From positions 1 to 33,445 of the IMG/VR virus record IMGVR_UViG_3300023439_000003: 33,445 bases of DNA; one strand, written 5' to 3'. The notes under the pieces are model-generated. The model was not told the DNA's origin, did no database searches, and saw only the letters and a list, made by a program, of their open reading frames with translations. A program made the translations under genes and the position numbers. Of the stretch, positions 18,876 through 27,206 are shown piece after piece. Position 1 is the first letter of the stretch, and each line of letters starts with the position of its first letter. The DNA is from a virus.

Positions 18876-20413
18876 TGCCTCTGATTGCGATCAGATCTCA
18901 AATCCCAGTTAAGGGGATGAACACCGTCCTCCAACCTCGGGAGATGGACCAAAACTTCGCCCCGAGGATTTTCAACTTCTGGTTCTACGACGGCATCTTC
19001 TTGCGCAAGAGGCCTGGAGTCGTCGATAACGACGCCATTGCTATTCCAGGTATTGCGCCAGCGTCGTTGAGAACGATGTTTGAATATTCGTATAGATCAA
19101 ACAACGCGGTTTTCGTTCAGGCGTCTGACAACGCTGTTTACAAGTATGTAGCTGGAACTGGATATACGGCACAGGCTGGAGTCTCGTTTACTGGCAAGGT
19201 CAGGTTTGCTCAGATGAAGAACCTTCTGATTATTGGAGACGGGACTGGCAATGCCATGGTATACGATGGTGCGGCTTGGAGGCAACCAGCAACTCTGTTT
19301 GGCGCGAATGACGTCGGCGGTCCTGCAATAGGGAACATCTTCCACGTTCACAAGAACAGGTGCTACGCGGCTGGAAACCCTCAGTTTCCTGCAACGCTGT
19401 TCATTTCCGACTCCGCCGCATCTAAGGGACTTGACTACTGGAGCCAGCAAGCTGGCGGCGCTGGGGAACTTGGTTACATCATCGACTGCACCTATGACAT
19501 TCAGCGCGGTGACGTGATTACGGGCCTTGCAACGCATAGAAACTACCTCGTCGTGTTCATGAGGAATCACATCCTCGTCTATGCGATTACTGAAGATCCA
19601 AATGCTGGTCTTAAGTCGTATCTCGTGAAGAAGATTACTGGAGATGGGTGCATTGCGACTGACAGCATTGCCCCGTTTGGGGAAGAGATCATTTTCCTGT
19701 CTGCAAACGGGTTTAAGAAGCTGACGACGAGTCTCGTGCAAGCTGATACGATCGTGAACGACATCTCGATTCCGATCAACAACGTCATCAGGGACATCAC
19801 CTCACACCCGAACTTCGATCCAAACACCGTCAGCGCAACCTATAATCCGAAGTATGGGATCTACGTCTGCAAGCTGTATGACCCGATCCTGATGAAGAAC
19901 AGAGTGTTCTGCTATCAAGTCAACTTCGAGGCGTGGTTCGAATGGAGCGGGATTGACGCGAATCTTTATACGTCTATCGATCAGGTAACGTATGTCCTAG
20001 GCCCGAGCTTCATGAAGAAGCTTGATCCGCTGGCGAAGTATGATGGTAACGCGGCAAATCAGATCCCGATCCAGTCGGAAATCGAGCTTGCTCCATTCCG
20101 GTCTCAAGCGCTTGAGAATAAGCCCCGTTGGAGAAAGGCGGAGTTTCTGTTCGAGACGAACTTGGCTAGCGAGACGATCTCTGTTCAAAAAATCGTAAAT
20201 CTTGATCAGAACATTGCGTTCAATCTTCAGTTGACAGCACTTGCGAATCAGAAGGCTCCGTCTGGACTGAATCAGGGGCTTTTCAGGATTCCGTTGAGCG
20301 AAAGAAGCGAGCTGCTTAGCTTTAGACTGACGCATTCAGCCATCAGCGATTTCAGGCTGAAGCTGTTTGAGGTTTACATCAACGAGACGAACATTAGAGA
20401 CATGGTGAGGTGA
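18875..20413 (+). CDS. Tail nozzle / stabilisation protein (P22 gp10-like)
   Basis: The start at 18875 overlaps the adaptor stop by one base; GGAGG lies 10 nt upstream. The 512-residue product has repeated beta blade-like elements: AVYKYVAGTGYTAQAGVSFT, LLIIGDGTGNAMVYDG, NRCYAAGNPQFPATLFISDS and LVVFMRNHILVYAITEDP. They suggest a beta-propeller as in podovirus tail nozzle or head-completion proteins of the P22 gp10 type. The C-terminal domain (QSEIELAPFRSQALENKPRW, then LSFRLTHSAISDFRLKLFEV) is a beta sandwich typical of the same family. Position directly after the adaptor supports the call. Exact homology was not computed. Confidence 0.7.
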   Translation: MPLIAIRSQIPVKGMNTVLQPREMDQNFAPRIFNFWFYDGIFLRKRPGVVDNDAIAIPGIAPASLRTMFEYSYRSNNAVFVQASDNAVYKYVAGTGYTAQAGVSFTGKVRFAQMKNLLIIGDGTGNAMVYDGAAWRQPATLFGANDVGGPAIGNIFHVHKNRCYAAGNPQFPATLFISDSAASKGLDYWSQQAGGAGELGYIIDCTYDIQRGDVITGLATHRNYLVVFMRNHILVYAITEDPNAGLKSYLVKKITGDGCIATDSIAPFGEEIIFLSANGFKKLTTSLVQADTIVNDISIPINNVIRDITSHPNFDPNTVSATYNPKYGIYVCKLYDPILMKNRVFCYQVNFEAWFEWSGIDANLYTSIDQVTYVLGPSFMKKLDPLAKYDGNAANQIPIQSEIELAPFRSQALENKPRWRKAEFLFETNLASETISVQKIVNLDQNIAFNLQLTALANQKAPSGLNQGLFRIPLSERSELLSFRLTHSAISDFRLKLFEVYINETNIRDMVR

Positions 20414-20416
20414 GAA

Positions 20417-21364
20417 ATGGGTTTGGGCATTGGTGGTTTCGTTGGCGGATTGATCAGGCATCCAGCAAAGACGATTTCGAGGACCGTAAAGAAAGTCGTC
20501 AGTCAGCCTGGAAAGGCAGTTCAAACAGCGGTGAAGTCAACCATCAATCAACCAGCAAAAGTCGTTAGCAACGTCGTAAACAAGACAGCGACGAACGTTG
20601 TAAGGACTGCAAAACAGCCAGCAAAAACAGTCGTTGATCTCGTCAAAAAGCCTGCTCAGAAAGTCGTTCCTGCGAACGTCAGGAACAGTAGTGGTTATCA
20701 GAAAGTCGTTAAGCCAGTCCTTAATGCTCCAAAGAATGCAGTCAGTAAAGCATCCACGAACATTTCCAGAACCATCAAGCAGCCAGGAAGTGCCTTCTCA
20801 AAGTTCATCAAAAATCCAGCAAAAAGCATTGTTCCGTATAACGTTCGGAAGACCAGTTGGTATCATACGACTGTTCGCCCAGCGGTGAAGATGGCAACCG
20901 CCATTGGAATCGGATATGCAACTGGCGGAACTGGCGGAGCCGTGCTTGCTGGACTCACTAGCGCAGCAACTGGCGGGCTTACGAAAGCCCCATTTCAGCC
21001 TGGACATGACCTAGCTATGCCTGCTGCTATCGGCATTGGATATGGTTGGTCTCAGGGAACAGGAATGTTTGCTCCTGGAGCTGCTCTTGGTAACTATTCT
21101 GCGCCAGCTCTTGGTATTAGCATTCCTGGCGGTGGATATACTGGCGCCGCATTGGGGAACATGCTTCTCGCTGGACTGTTTAGCGGCCAGGGTGGCGGAA
21201 ATAACACGACAAACGTTTACAACTACGTGCAGCAACAGAAGTCTGGAGCTGTTCTTCCGCCTGATCAGGGGTCTCCATACCAAGGGTATAACGCTGTTGC
21301 GCAATATGGAGACGCAGGTGTCGGCAATCCTAACGACATCGTTGCTCCGAAGGGGGTTGTGTGA
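20417..21364 (+). CDS. Basic repeat protein with glycine-rich membrane-like part, probable ejection protein
   Basis: In this 315-residue product residues 1-150 are strongly basic and built from imperfect repeats around KxPAK/QPGK (HPAKTI, QPGKAV, QPAKVV, QPAKTV, KPAQKV, NPAKSI). A longer duplicated block pairs KKPAQKVVPANVRNSSGYQ (about 76) with KNPAKSIVPYNVRKTSWYH (about 134). Residues about 155-260 are Gly/Ala-rich and hydrophobic (ATAIGIGYATGGTGGAVLAG, then ALGNMLLAGLFSGQGGG). The end is Gln/Pro/Gly-rich. A DNA-binding half followed by a membrane-inserting half, in the ejection-protein region, suggests a protein injected with the DNA. This is inference. Confidence 0.7.
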   Translation: MGLGIGGFVGGLIRHPAKTISRTVKKVVSQPGKAVQTAVKSTINQPAKVVSNVVNKTATNVVRTAKQPAKTVVDLVKKPAQKVVPANVRNSSGYQKVVKPVLNAPKNAVSKASTNISRTIKQPGSAFSKFIKNPAKSIVPYNVRKTSWYHTTVRPAVKMATAIGIGYATGGTGGAVLAGLTSAATGGLTKAPFQPGHDLAMPAAIGIGYGWSQGTGMFAPGAALGNYSAPALGISIPGGGYTGAALGNMLLAGLFSGQGGGNNTTNVYNYVQQQKSGAVLPPDQGSPYQGYNAVAQYGDAGVGNPNDIVAPKGVV

Positions 21365-21831
21365 TGGCGCTTCCGTGGGCTGTTGATTCACCGGCTTACA
21401 ATCCAATGAATCCGCCTGCTCCGCAGCCTTCTGGTGGCATTCCATGGCTGCCGTGGGCGCTTGGCGGCATGGCGCTCGGATTCCTTCTTCCGAAGCCGAA
21501 ACGGCCAAAGGTTCCGACTGCCGCTCAGCTTGACGCGGCTACGCTCCCAGCGATGCGTGAAATGGCTAAGCGTCGGCTTGCGTATCTCACTGGTGCTCAA
21601 GGCGCTAAGGGCGGCATCAGCTCTGCTGACCTTTGGGAGCGGAACAACTTGAACCTGATGCTCTCTCAGAGGATTGCTCAGCAGATGGCTGCGAACCGCA
21701 TTCAGGCTGCTCAGGCTTATAACGATGCAATCCAAGCTGATTGGCGTGCCCGTCTTGCTCCATGGATCAATCCGATCCTTGGATTCATGGGCGGGTATAA
21801 CTTCTGGAACATGACTCACAGGGGTTACTGA
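21364..21831 (+). CDS. Probable virion ejection protein, small, 155 aa
   Basis: The start at 21364 overlaps the previous stop (TGATG). The product has a Pro-rich N-terminus (YNPMNPPAPQPSGGIPWLPW), one hydrophobic segment (LPWALGGMALGFLL, about 30-43) and a basic patch (PKPKRPKVP). A long Ala/Gln/Met-rich helix follows (MLSQRIAQQMAANRIQAAQA), then a short aromatic end. A single membrane segment plus an alanine-rich helix is common in proteins that form the transenvelope channel of podoviruses. The neighbours are the larger candidate ejection proteins. No named family is recognised. Confidence 0.7.
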   Translation: MALPWAVDSPAYNPMNPPAPQPSGGIPWLPWALGGMALGFLLPKPKRPKVPTAAQLDAATLPAMREMAKRRLAYLTGAQGAKGGISSADLWERNNLNLMLSQRIAQQMAANRIQAAQAYNDAIQADWRARLAPWINPILGFMGGYNFWNMTHRGY

Positions 21832-23441
21832 TGGACACGACGGAAGCGACTCGTAAGAAGGCTGCTGAGTTCGCCGTCAATCAGGCTCAGAAGCCGATGA
21901 CGCTGTTCCATGGCGGGGCGGTGTATCCATTTGATCCTCGTCAGGCGTATCCTCACGTGCCGATGCAAGATCCAAGCTTGCAGCACATGGGGATCGTAAA
22001 CCCGTTCATTGCAAACTTTCTGAACCAGTCGCTTCCGTCCGTTCCTATTCCTGATGCAGAAGTTCCAGTTGCATCGCCGACGACGATGGCTGCTCTTGCC
22101 CCGCAGGGGTTTGCCATCTCTCCAATCCTTCAGATGGCGATGGGAACTGCTCGGTATCAGCAAGAGAAACAAGCTCATCGCCGTCAGCAAGCGATTGAGA
22201 ACTACAACGTTGCAATCAAGAGGAAGGCTCTTGAAGACGAGTTGAACAAGCGCAAGGCACTTGCTGCTGCGTCTATGCAATGGTTCAACTCTCTGTCCGA
22301 CAGTGACCGCAGGCTGCTCGAACAGATCTACGGTGGAGACATTACTGGTCTACTTCAGACTGGGCAGATTACGCCAGAGGCATTCATGGACATGAAGCGC
22401 AGGCTTTACCTGATGCGCGTCGAAGAAGGGAAGAAGAAAGAGCAGATCAGAAAGAACCTGCAAATCCTCAAAGGGACGCTTGGCGCAGAGCTTCTCGGGG
22501 AGGACAAGCTCAAGCAGCTTGAAGATACGAGTCCTGAAGTTGCGAAGCTCTACATCGATACGATCACGAACATGAACAAGCAGTTCATTGGATCGTTCGT
22601 CGTTGACGGCGATAAGGCCTATCAGGTTGACTCGTTCGGAAAGCTCGTTCCTGTTAGCCCTAGGCTCGTTGAGCTTGCCAAGAAGAAAGGCAAGGCAAAG
22701 GTCTATTCGATGGACGAGCTTCGTCGTGGAGTTGGAAAGATCACACAGACGACTGACCTTTTGGTCAGCATGGTCAGCGAGAACAAGTTCGTTCCTGCAA
22801 GTGATGCTCTGCGGTTGATCAAAGATCCTCAGTTCCGCTCTGAGCTGTTCAAGGCAGTTCACGACAACATGGTCCGTCTTGGAGTTCAGGAAGACGTTGC
22901 CAATGCAACTGCAGCTTACCTCGTTGACGCCATGGAGCAGGAGATTGCAACGAAAGCCGAGGAAGACCCGAACGTCATGGTCAACCTGAAGCTTCTGATG
23001 AACCACATTCTCTCCGCCCGCTGGGGAGAGGTCATGACTGGTCGTGGCGAGTTTCTCGGCGTCCCTGACGGCAAAGGAGGCGTCATTACGCTCCCGTTCA
23101 CGCAGGCAAGAAGGTTTCTGATCAAGAACCTTTACAACGACGTCTTCGGTGAGCCTGTCTGGATTGCGATCAGGAACGAAATCGCCCCATCGATGGGGCC
23201 AGAAGAGATCAAGCAGAGACTCATGAAGGACGATTCCTTTGCCAGAATGGCTGTCAGGGCCCTGCAGTCCAGATGGTCAATGAAGCAATACGATCAAGGA
23301 ATCTGGGGTAGGTTCATAGACTGGATGCATGGCGGCCTGCAGGGCATCTACGATCGTCTGTTTGGCGACGATACGACTTACAGCGCGCCTGCGCCTGAGA
23401 GGTTCCCTGACTACAAAGAGCCGTTCCGTAAGGAGCAGTAA
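21831..23441 (+). CDS. Probable internal virion / ejection protein, 536 aa
   Basis: The ATG overlaps the previous TGA (TGATG). The product is mostly helical and polar: AEFAVNQAQKPMTLFHGGAV at the start, a Met/Ala/Gln-rich portion (MAMGTARYQQEKQAHRRQQA), charged coiled coils (RVEEGKKKEQIRKNLQILKG) and a larger helical domain to the end. No lysozyme or transglycosylase motif is visible. Its size, composition and position between two other candidate injected proteins point to a virion core protein delivered with the DNA, by analogy with podovirus internal proteins. The stop overlaps the next start by one base. Confidence 0.65.
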   Translation: MDTTEATRKKAAEFAVNQAQKPMTLFHGGAVYPFDPRQAYPHVPMQDPSLQHMGIVNPFIANFLNQSLPSVPIPDAEVPVASPTTMAALAPQGFAISPILQMAMGTARYQQEKQAHRRQQAIENYNVAIKRKALEDELNKRKALAAASMQWFNSLSDSDRRLLEQIYGGDITGLLQTGQITPEAFMDMKRRLYLMRVEEGKKKEQIRKNLQILKGTLGAELLGEDKLKQLEDTSPEVAKLYIDTITNMNKQFIGSFVVDGDKAYQVDSFGKLVPVSPRLVELAKKKGKAKVYSMDELRRGVGKITQTTDLLVSMVSENKFVPASDALRLIKDPQFRSELFKAVHDNMVRLGVQEDVANATAAYLVDAMEQEIATKAEEDPNVMVNLKLLMNHILSARWGEVMTGRGEFLGVPDGKGGVITLPFTQARRFLIKNLYNDVFGEPVWIAIRNEIAPSMGPEEIKQRLMKDDSFARMAVRALQSRWSMKQYDQGIWGRFIDWMHGGLQGIYDRLFGDDTTYSAPAPERFPDYKEPFRKEQ

Positions 23442-26257
23442 TGGGCTTCGTTGGCGACTTCTTTTCGGGACTGACTTATCCGTTCCGTGAAGTCGCAGGT
23501 GGCGTTGCAACGACGTTTGGCGCTGATCCTCAGAAGACCAGAGAGTTCCTCGGCATCAGCGATGAAGACGAGACTGCAGGCTTCTGGGATACTCTGAAAG
23601 AGCATCCTGGGAAACTCATCGGCGAGGCGCTTCCATATTTGTTTATCCCTGAGACTCTTGCTGCAAAAGGCCTAATCAAGGCCGGCAGAATGCTTAAGTC
23701 AAAAAGAGTCATGAGAGCAGGGCAACGGCTTAGGAAGAACCGCCTTGCCTCTGCCGCCGTTACCTTCGGAGGCCTATCGGCCATTGAGGAATCATTGTCC
23801 GCTCAACTCCACGAGCGAGAGGCGCATCCATTCATTGCCGGTGCTACCGTTGCCGGCGGTATGCTTCTTCTCGGCAAGATTATCGAGAAGTCGTTTGGGA
23901 AACTGAACGAGAAGCTTGCAAAGGACAAAGCCGCTGCAACTGACGAGAGGAAACGGCGCTTTCTCTGGAGGAACTCTCTTCGCGAGACGCTGATTGAAAT
24001 CGGTCTTCGTCCTGATAGCGGCATTGGCAGGTTTCTCGTTCGCCAAAGCCCTGAGGACATGAAGGTTGCACTTGAAATCATCAGGCGGTCTTCTGAAGAC
24101 CTCAAGAAGACGATTGCAGCGTATAAGCAGGGCATTATGAGAGTTCCAGAACACAACAAGACGCCGACTGCGATCGTTCGGTCTCACGAAGAGCAGACGC
24201 CATTTCAGGAAATGGCTACCAACTATGAGAACGTTAAGATGTTTCCAGAGGACGTTGAGAAGTTCATCTCTTACCACGTTGACGACTCTGAAGCTTTCCT
24301 GAAATCCATCGGGATGATCAGAAATAACATTGAGTATGCTCTTCGTCATCTTCCAAAGGACTCTCAGTTGAACATCATTCATTACCTTGATACTGGGAAA
24401 CCATTGAACAGAGAGCTGACTGACGAAGAACGGCAGATTGCGCGCGAGGTCAGAAAGATTTTCGATACGCTGATCAAGGAAACGTATCCAGAGAAGTATC
24501 GAAAGAACTACTTCCCTCACTACTACGAGAGGGTTGATGAGACCAGCGCTAAGGCAACTGAAGAGTTCTTCGAGCTAATCAGGCGCAGACGGCTTTACCC
24601 TGAATCTGCAAGGTTCAAAGAGCGTTCGGAAGACGCTCCTCCGTTCCTCTTCGTTGAGGAAGAGACTGGTGGTGCCATTAGGCCGAAGACGACTGATCTT
24701 GATGCGATCGTGGGGCGATATGCCGAGGACATGGCACGGGTTATCGTCGCCAAACGACTTGCTGATAGCTTCCCGAAAGCAGATAAGCTCGGCAGCGCTA
24801 GGATCTATTCGTTCAACAAGGAACTCGGCGTTACTGGCGAAGTCAAGCTTGGAGATAGCCCAACTGACAAGATCATCTACAAGTGGCTCGTTGAGTTCGT
24901 GAACAAGAAAGAGCCAAAAAAGGTCATTAGCGTCTACGTTCACCCAGAAGTCTATAAGGCCCTGAAGAAGATGTTTGACGCATACGAGCCAGACGAGTTC
25001 ATGAAGGGCGTCATCTTCGTCAATGCAGCGTCTAAACGAGCGCTGCTGTCTCTAAGCTTGTTCCATCTGAATGCGCTTGCTGAATCAGCAATCTTTGCTG
25101 GTATTGGAAACTACAAGGCTATTGCCATTGGGACTGGTATTGGTGCCGTCGTCGGTGGTCTTCCAGGGGCTATTGCTGGCGCTACGATGGGCAATGCCAT
25201 TGGCATTCTCAAACAATGGAAGCTGCTCTACGACAGGCTTGCTCACTCAGGAACGCCTCTTGGCGATGCCGTTCAATACGCAATGCGATACGTCGAGGTC
25301 AATCCGCCTAGAGACGTCATGAGCGACGAGTTCTACATCATCACCGACAAGATTGACGAGATCATCTCCAAGTTCAAAAACAAGAGCGCCAGAAAGATCG
25401 GGAAAGCGCTGTCAAGGTCTTTGTTCCTGACGAACAAGGCAATCGACATCATCATGTGGCACAGGTTCATGTTCTCTGCAAAGATCGTTGCCTTCTATCG
25501 TTTGTTCGAGAACATGAAGATCGACTACATGAAACGCGGGATTAATATCAGCGATGACGAGATCGCCAGAAAAGCAGGTCAGATCGTCAACGACATGTTC
25601 GGCGGTCAGAACTTCCGCAAGCTGGCTGAGGAAACGACGAACAAGTTCGAAAAGAGGATTTACGAGGCTCTTGCTTCTGAATCTGGCAGACAGTTGAGCA
25701 ACATCCTCTTGTTCGCCCCTGACTGGACGATCTCGAACATCAGGGTCATTGCAAAGGCCTTCCCTGGCATTGAGAAAGATCCTGTCGTTCGGAAGCAATA
25801 CGCGCTTTATGCAATCCGCGGTGCCGTTTACGTCGCTGTCTTTGCCAACCTGCTCCAATGGGCGTTCACTGGCAAGACGATCTTTGAGAATGACGATCCG
25901 ACGAAGATTGACCTTGGAGACGGGCGTGTTCTCGTTATCTCCAAGCAGTTGTTTGAGCCGTTCGACTGGATTGAGCACCCCGTGAGAACTGCCATGTTCA
26001 AGCAAGGATCTCTCCTGAAGACTGGTGAGGAGCTGCTGCTGAACAAGCAATACCTGTCTCACGGCGCTCCAAACATCATCAAGGACGACGATTCAATCGT
26101 TGAGGCTGCAATGCACGTAGCGTCCCACGTTGGCAGTAAGTTCGTTCCCATTGCAATGCAGTCGCCAGAGAACGGGACAGCGTATGAGCACGTGCTTGGG
26201 ATGATGGGGCATCCTGTTTATCATCGCTGGTGGTATAAGCCTGATAGGAGCGACTAA
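23441..26257 (+). CDS. Large internal virion / ejection protein, 938 aa
   Basis: This is the largest protein in the window. It starts MGFVGDFFSGLTYPFREVAG and alternates helical charged regions with hydrophobic glycine-rich segments. These are FIAGATVAGGMLLLGKII (about 129), AIAIGTGIGAVVGGLPGAIA (about 560-580) and IRGAVYVAVFANLLQWAF (about 792-809). The centre has an aromatic stretch (YPEKYRKNYFPHYYERVDE). No enzymatic motif was found. Size and membrane-inserting segments match podovirus proteins that build the DNA conduit through the envelope. One-base overlaps with both neighbours place it in the ejection-protein operon. Confidence 0.7.
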   Translation: MGFVGDFFSGLTYPFREVAGGVATTFGADPQKTREFLGISDEDETAGFWDTLKEHPGKLIGEALPYLFIPETLAAKGLIKAGRMLKSKRVMRAGQRLRKNRLASAAVTFGGLSAIEESLSAQLHEREAHPFIAGATVAGGMLLLGKIIEKSFGKLNEKLAKDKAAATDERKRRFLWRNSLRETLIEIGLRPDSGIGRFLVRQSPEDMKVALEIIRRSSEDLKKTIAAYKQGIMRVPEHNKTPTAIVRSHEEQTPFQEMATNYENVKMFPEDVEKFISYHVDDSEAFLKSIGMIRNNIEYALRHLPKDSQLNIIHYLDTGKPLNRELTDEERQIAREVRKIFDTLIKETYPEKYRKNYFPHYYERVDETSAKATEEFFELIRRRRLYPESARFKERSEDAPPFLFVEEETGGAIRPKTTDLDAIVGRYAEDMARVIVAKRLADSFPKADKLGSARIYSFNKELGVTGEVKLGDSPTDKIIYKWLVEFVNKKEPKKVISVYVHPEVYKALKKMFDAYEPDEFMKGVIFVNAASKRALLSLSLFHLNALAESAIFAGIGNYKAIAIGTGIGAVVGGLPGAIAGATMGNAIGILKQWKLLYDRLAHSGTPLGDAVQYAMRYVEVNPPRDVMSDEFYIITDKIDEIISKFKNKSARKIGKALSRSLFLTNKAIDIIMWHRFMFSAKIVAFYRLFENMKIDYMKRGINISDDEIARKAGQIVNDMFGGQNFRKLAEETTNKFEKRIYEALASESGRQLSNILLFAPDWTISNIRVIAKAFPGIEKDPVVRKQYALYAIRGAVYVAVFANLLQWAFTGKTIFENDDPTKIDLGDGRVLVISKQLFEPFDWIEHPVRTAMFKQGSLLKTGEELLLNKQYLSHGAPNIIKDDDSIVEAAMHVASHVGSKFVPIAMQSPENGTAYEHVLGMMGHPVYHRWWYKPDRSD

Positions 26258-26463
26258 TGGCCATTCTCGTTCCAGAAGCAAAGGTTCAGAATGCAGTCCT
26301 CGTTGCCAACGATAAGCCAGTCGTTGGCGGCAACCAAGTCCTGAACGCGAGTGGTGTTGGAACTGCGCTTCCAAAGATCGTCGTCAATGGGTCAGGCATT
26401 CAGTTTATCGTTGATCGATTCGTCATTGCTGCAAACGGGAAAAGGATTCAGCTCTACTATTGA
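26257..26463 (+). CDS. Small structural-type protein, 68 aa
   Basis: The gene starts at the last base of the preceding stop (TAATG). The product is a small beta-rich module: MAILVPEAKVQNAVLVANDK, then KIVVNGSGIQFIVDRFVIAANGKR. Its C-terminal part resembles the end of the 26830 product (GAHFYIDKVVISANRVQYQ), so the two may share a fold or binding site. A small virion accessory protein is the best guess from position. The family is not recognised. Confidence 0.7.
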   Translation: MAILVPEAKVQNAVLVANDKPVVGGNQVLNASGVGTALPKIVVNGSGIQFIVDRFVIAANGKRIQLYY

Positions 26464-26521
26464 GATGATTGCAGCATGATCATATTCTGCATGCGTAATC
26501 GTAACCGTTGGAGGTAATGAG

Positions 26522-26830
26522 ATGAGCTTTCTCGTTCTTGATCAGACGAATCGTCCTGTGCAGGCATTTAGGCTTCCTTCTACTGGCAGCACGACGATCG
26601 TGTCCGTTACCGTCGGCAATACGGCTGCCGTAAGCGGTGCTCTTCAAGCAGGCGTCTATCGGATTATCTCAGATGCAGACGTCACGATTGCCCTTGGACA
26701 GACCGCAACGGCAAACGACATGCCTCTTCGGGCAAATCAACCTGAGTATTTCTACATCAACTCAGGCGCAACCGTCGCAGTCTTTGCTTCCATTGCTCCT
26801 GCGAACGTCTATCTTACGAGGATGCCGTAA
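26522..26830 (+). CDS. Small beta-rich structural-type protein, 102 aa
   Basis: GGAGG lies 7 nt before the ATG. The product is rich in Ala, Val, Thr and Gly, with repeated strands (TTIVSVTVGNTAAVSGALQA, YRIISDADVTIALGQTATAN and YINSGATVAVFASIAPANVY). This is the profile of phage decoration or fibre-adaptor proteins with a jelly-roll-like core. It lies between the ejection proteins and the fibre gene. Its stop overlaps the next start by one base. No family is recognised with certainty. Confidence 0.7.
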   Translation: MSFLVLDQTNRPVQAFRLPSTGSTTIVSVTVGNTAAVSGALQAGVYRIISDADVTIALGQTATANDMPLRANQPEYFYINSGATVAVFASIAPANVYLTRMP

Positions 26831-27189
26831 TGCTCGTTCATCCTGGAAGGGTTGGGCGTATTGCATCTGGCGATCAAGCTGCAACTAGCGGCTTTGTTGT
26901 TGAGCGTATCGCCGTTCTGAACCGCAATGGCCGTGAATACGGCGTTCAGCTTGGTGCATACAACAGGAATGGTCAGTTCGTTGCATGCATGCGCTGGGCT
27001 GAGAACAAGGACAACGTCCACTTTCTCTTGACGCCGAACTATACGCCAGGGAAGATGACTGTCGTTGGTCTTCATGGATCTTATACGCTAAACGAGCCAG
27101 TTGAGGTTCCGAACGCTCAAGGCGCTCATTTCTACATCGACAAGGTTGTGATTTCAGCAAATCGAGTGCAATATCAGGTCATCAAGTAA
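26830..27189 (+). CDS. Beta-rich structural-type protein, 119 aa
   Basis: The ATG overlaps the previous stop (TAATG). The product reads as a continuous beta protein: GFVVERIAVLNRNGREYGVQ, FVACMRWAENKDNVHFLLTP, MTVVGLHGSYTLNEPVEVPN. It ends HFYIDKVVISANRVQYQVIK, similar in pattern to the last part of the 68-residue product upstream. It lies directly before the fibre gene and may attach the fibre or decorate the particle. This is inference from position. Confidence 0.7.
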   Translation: MLVHPGRVGRIASGDQAATSGFVVERIAVLNRNGREYGVQLGAYNRNGQFVACMRWAENKDNVHFLLTPNYTPGKMTVVGLHGSYTLNEPVEVPNAQGAHFYIDKVVISANRVQYQVIK

Positions 27190-27206
27190 CGTAAGGGGGT
27201 AACGTC

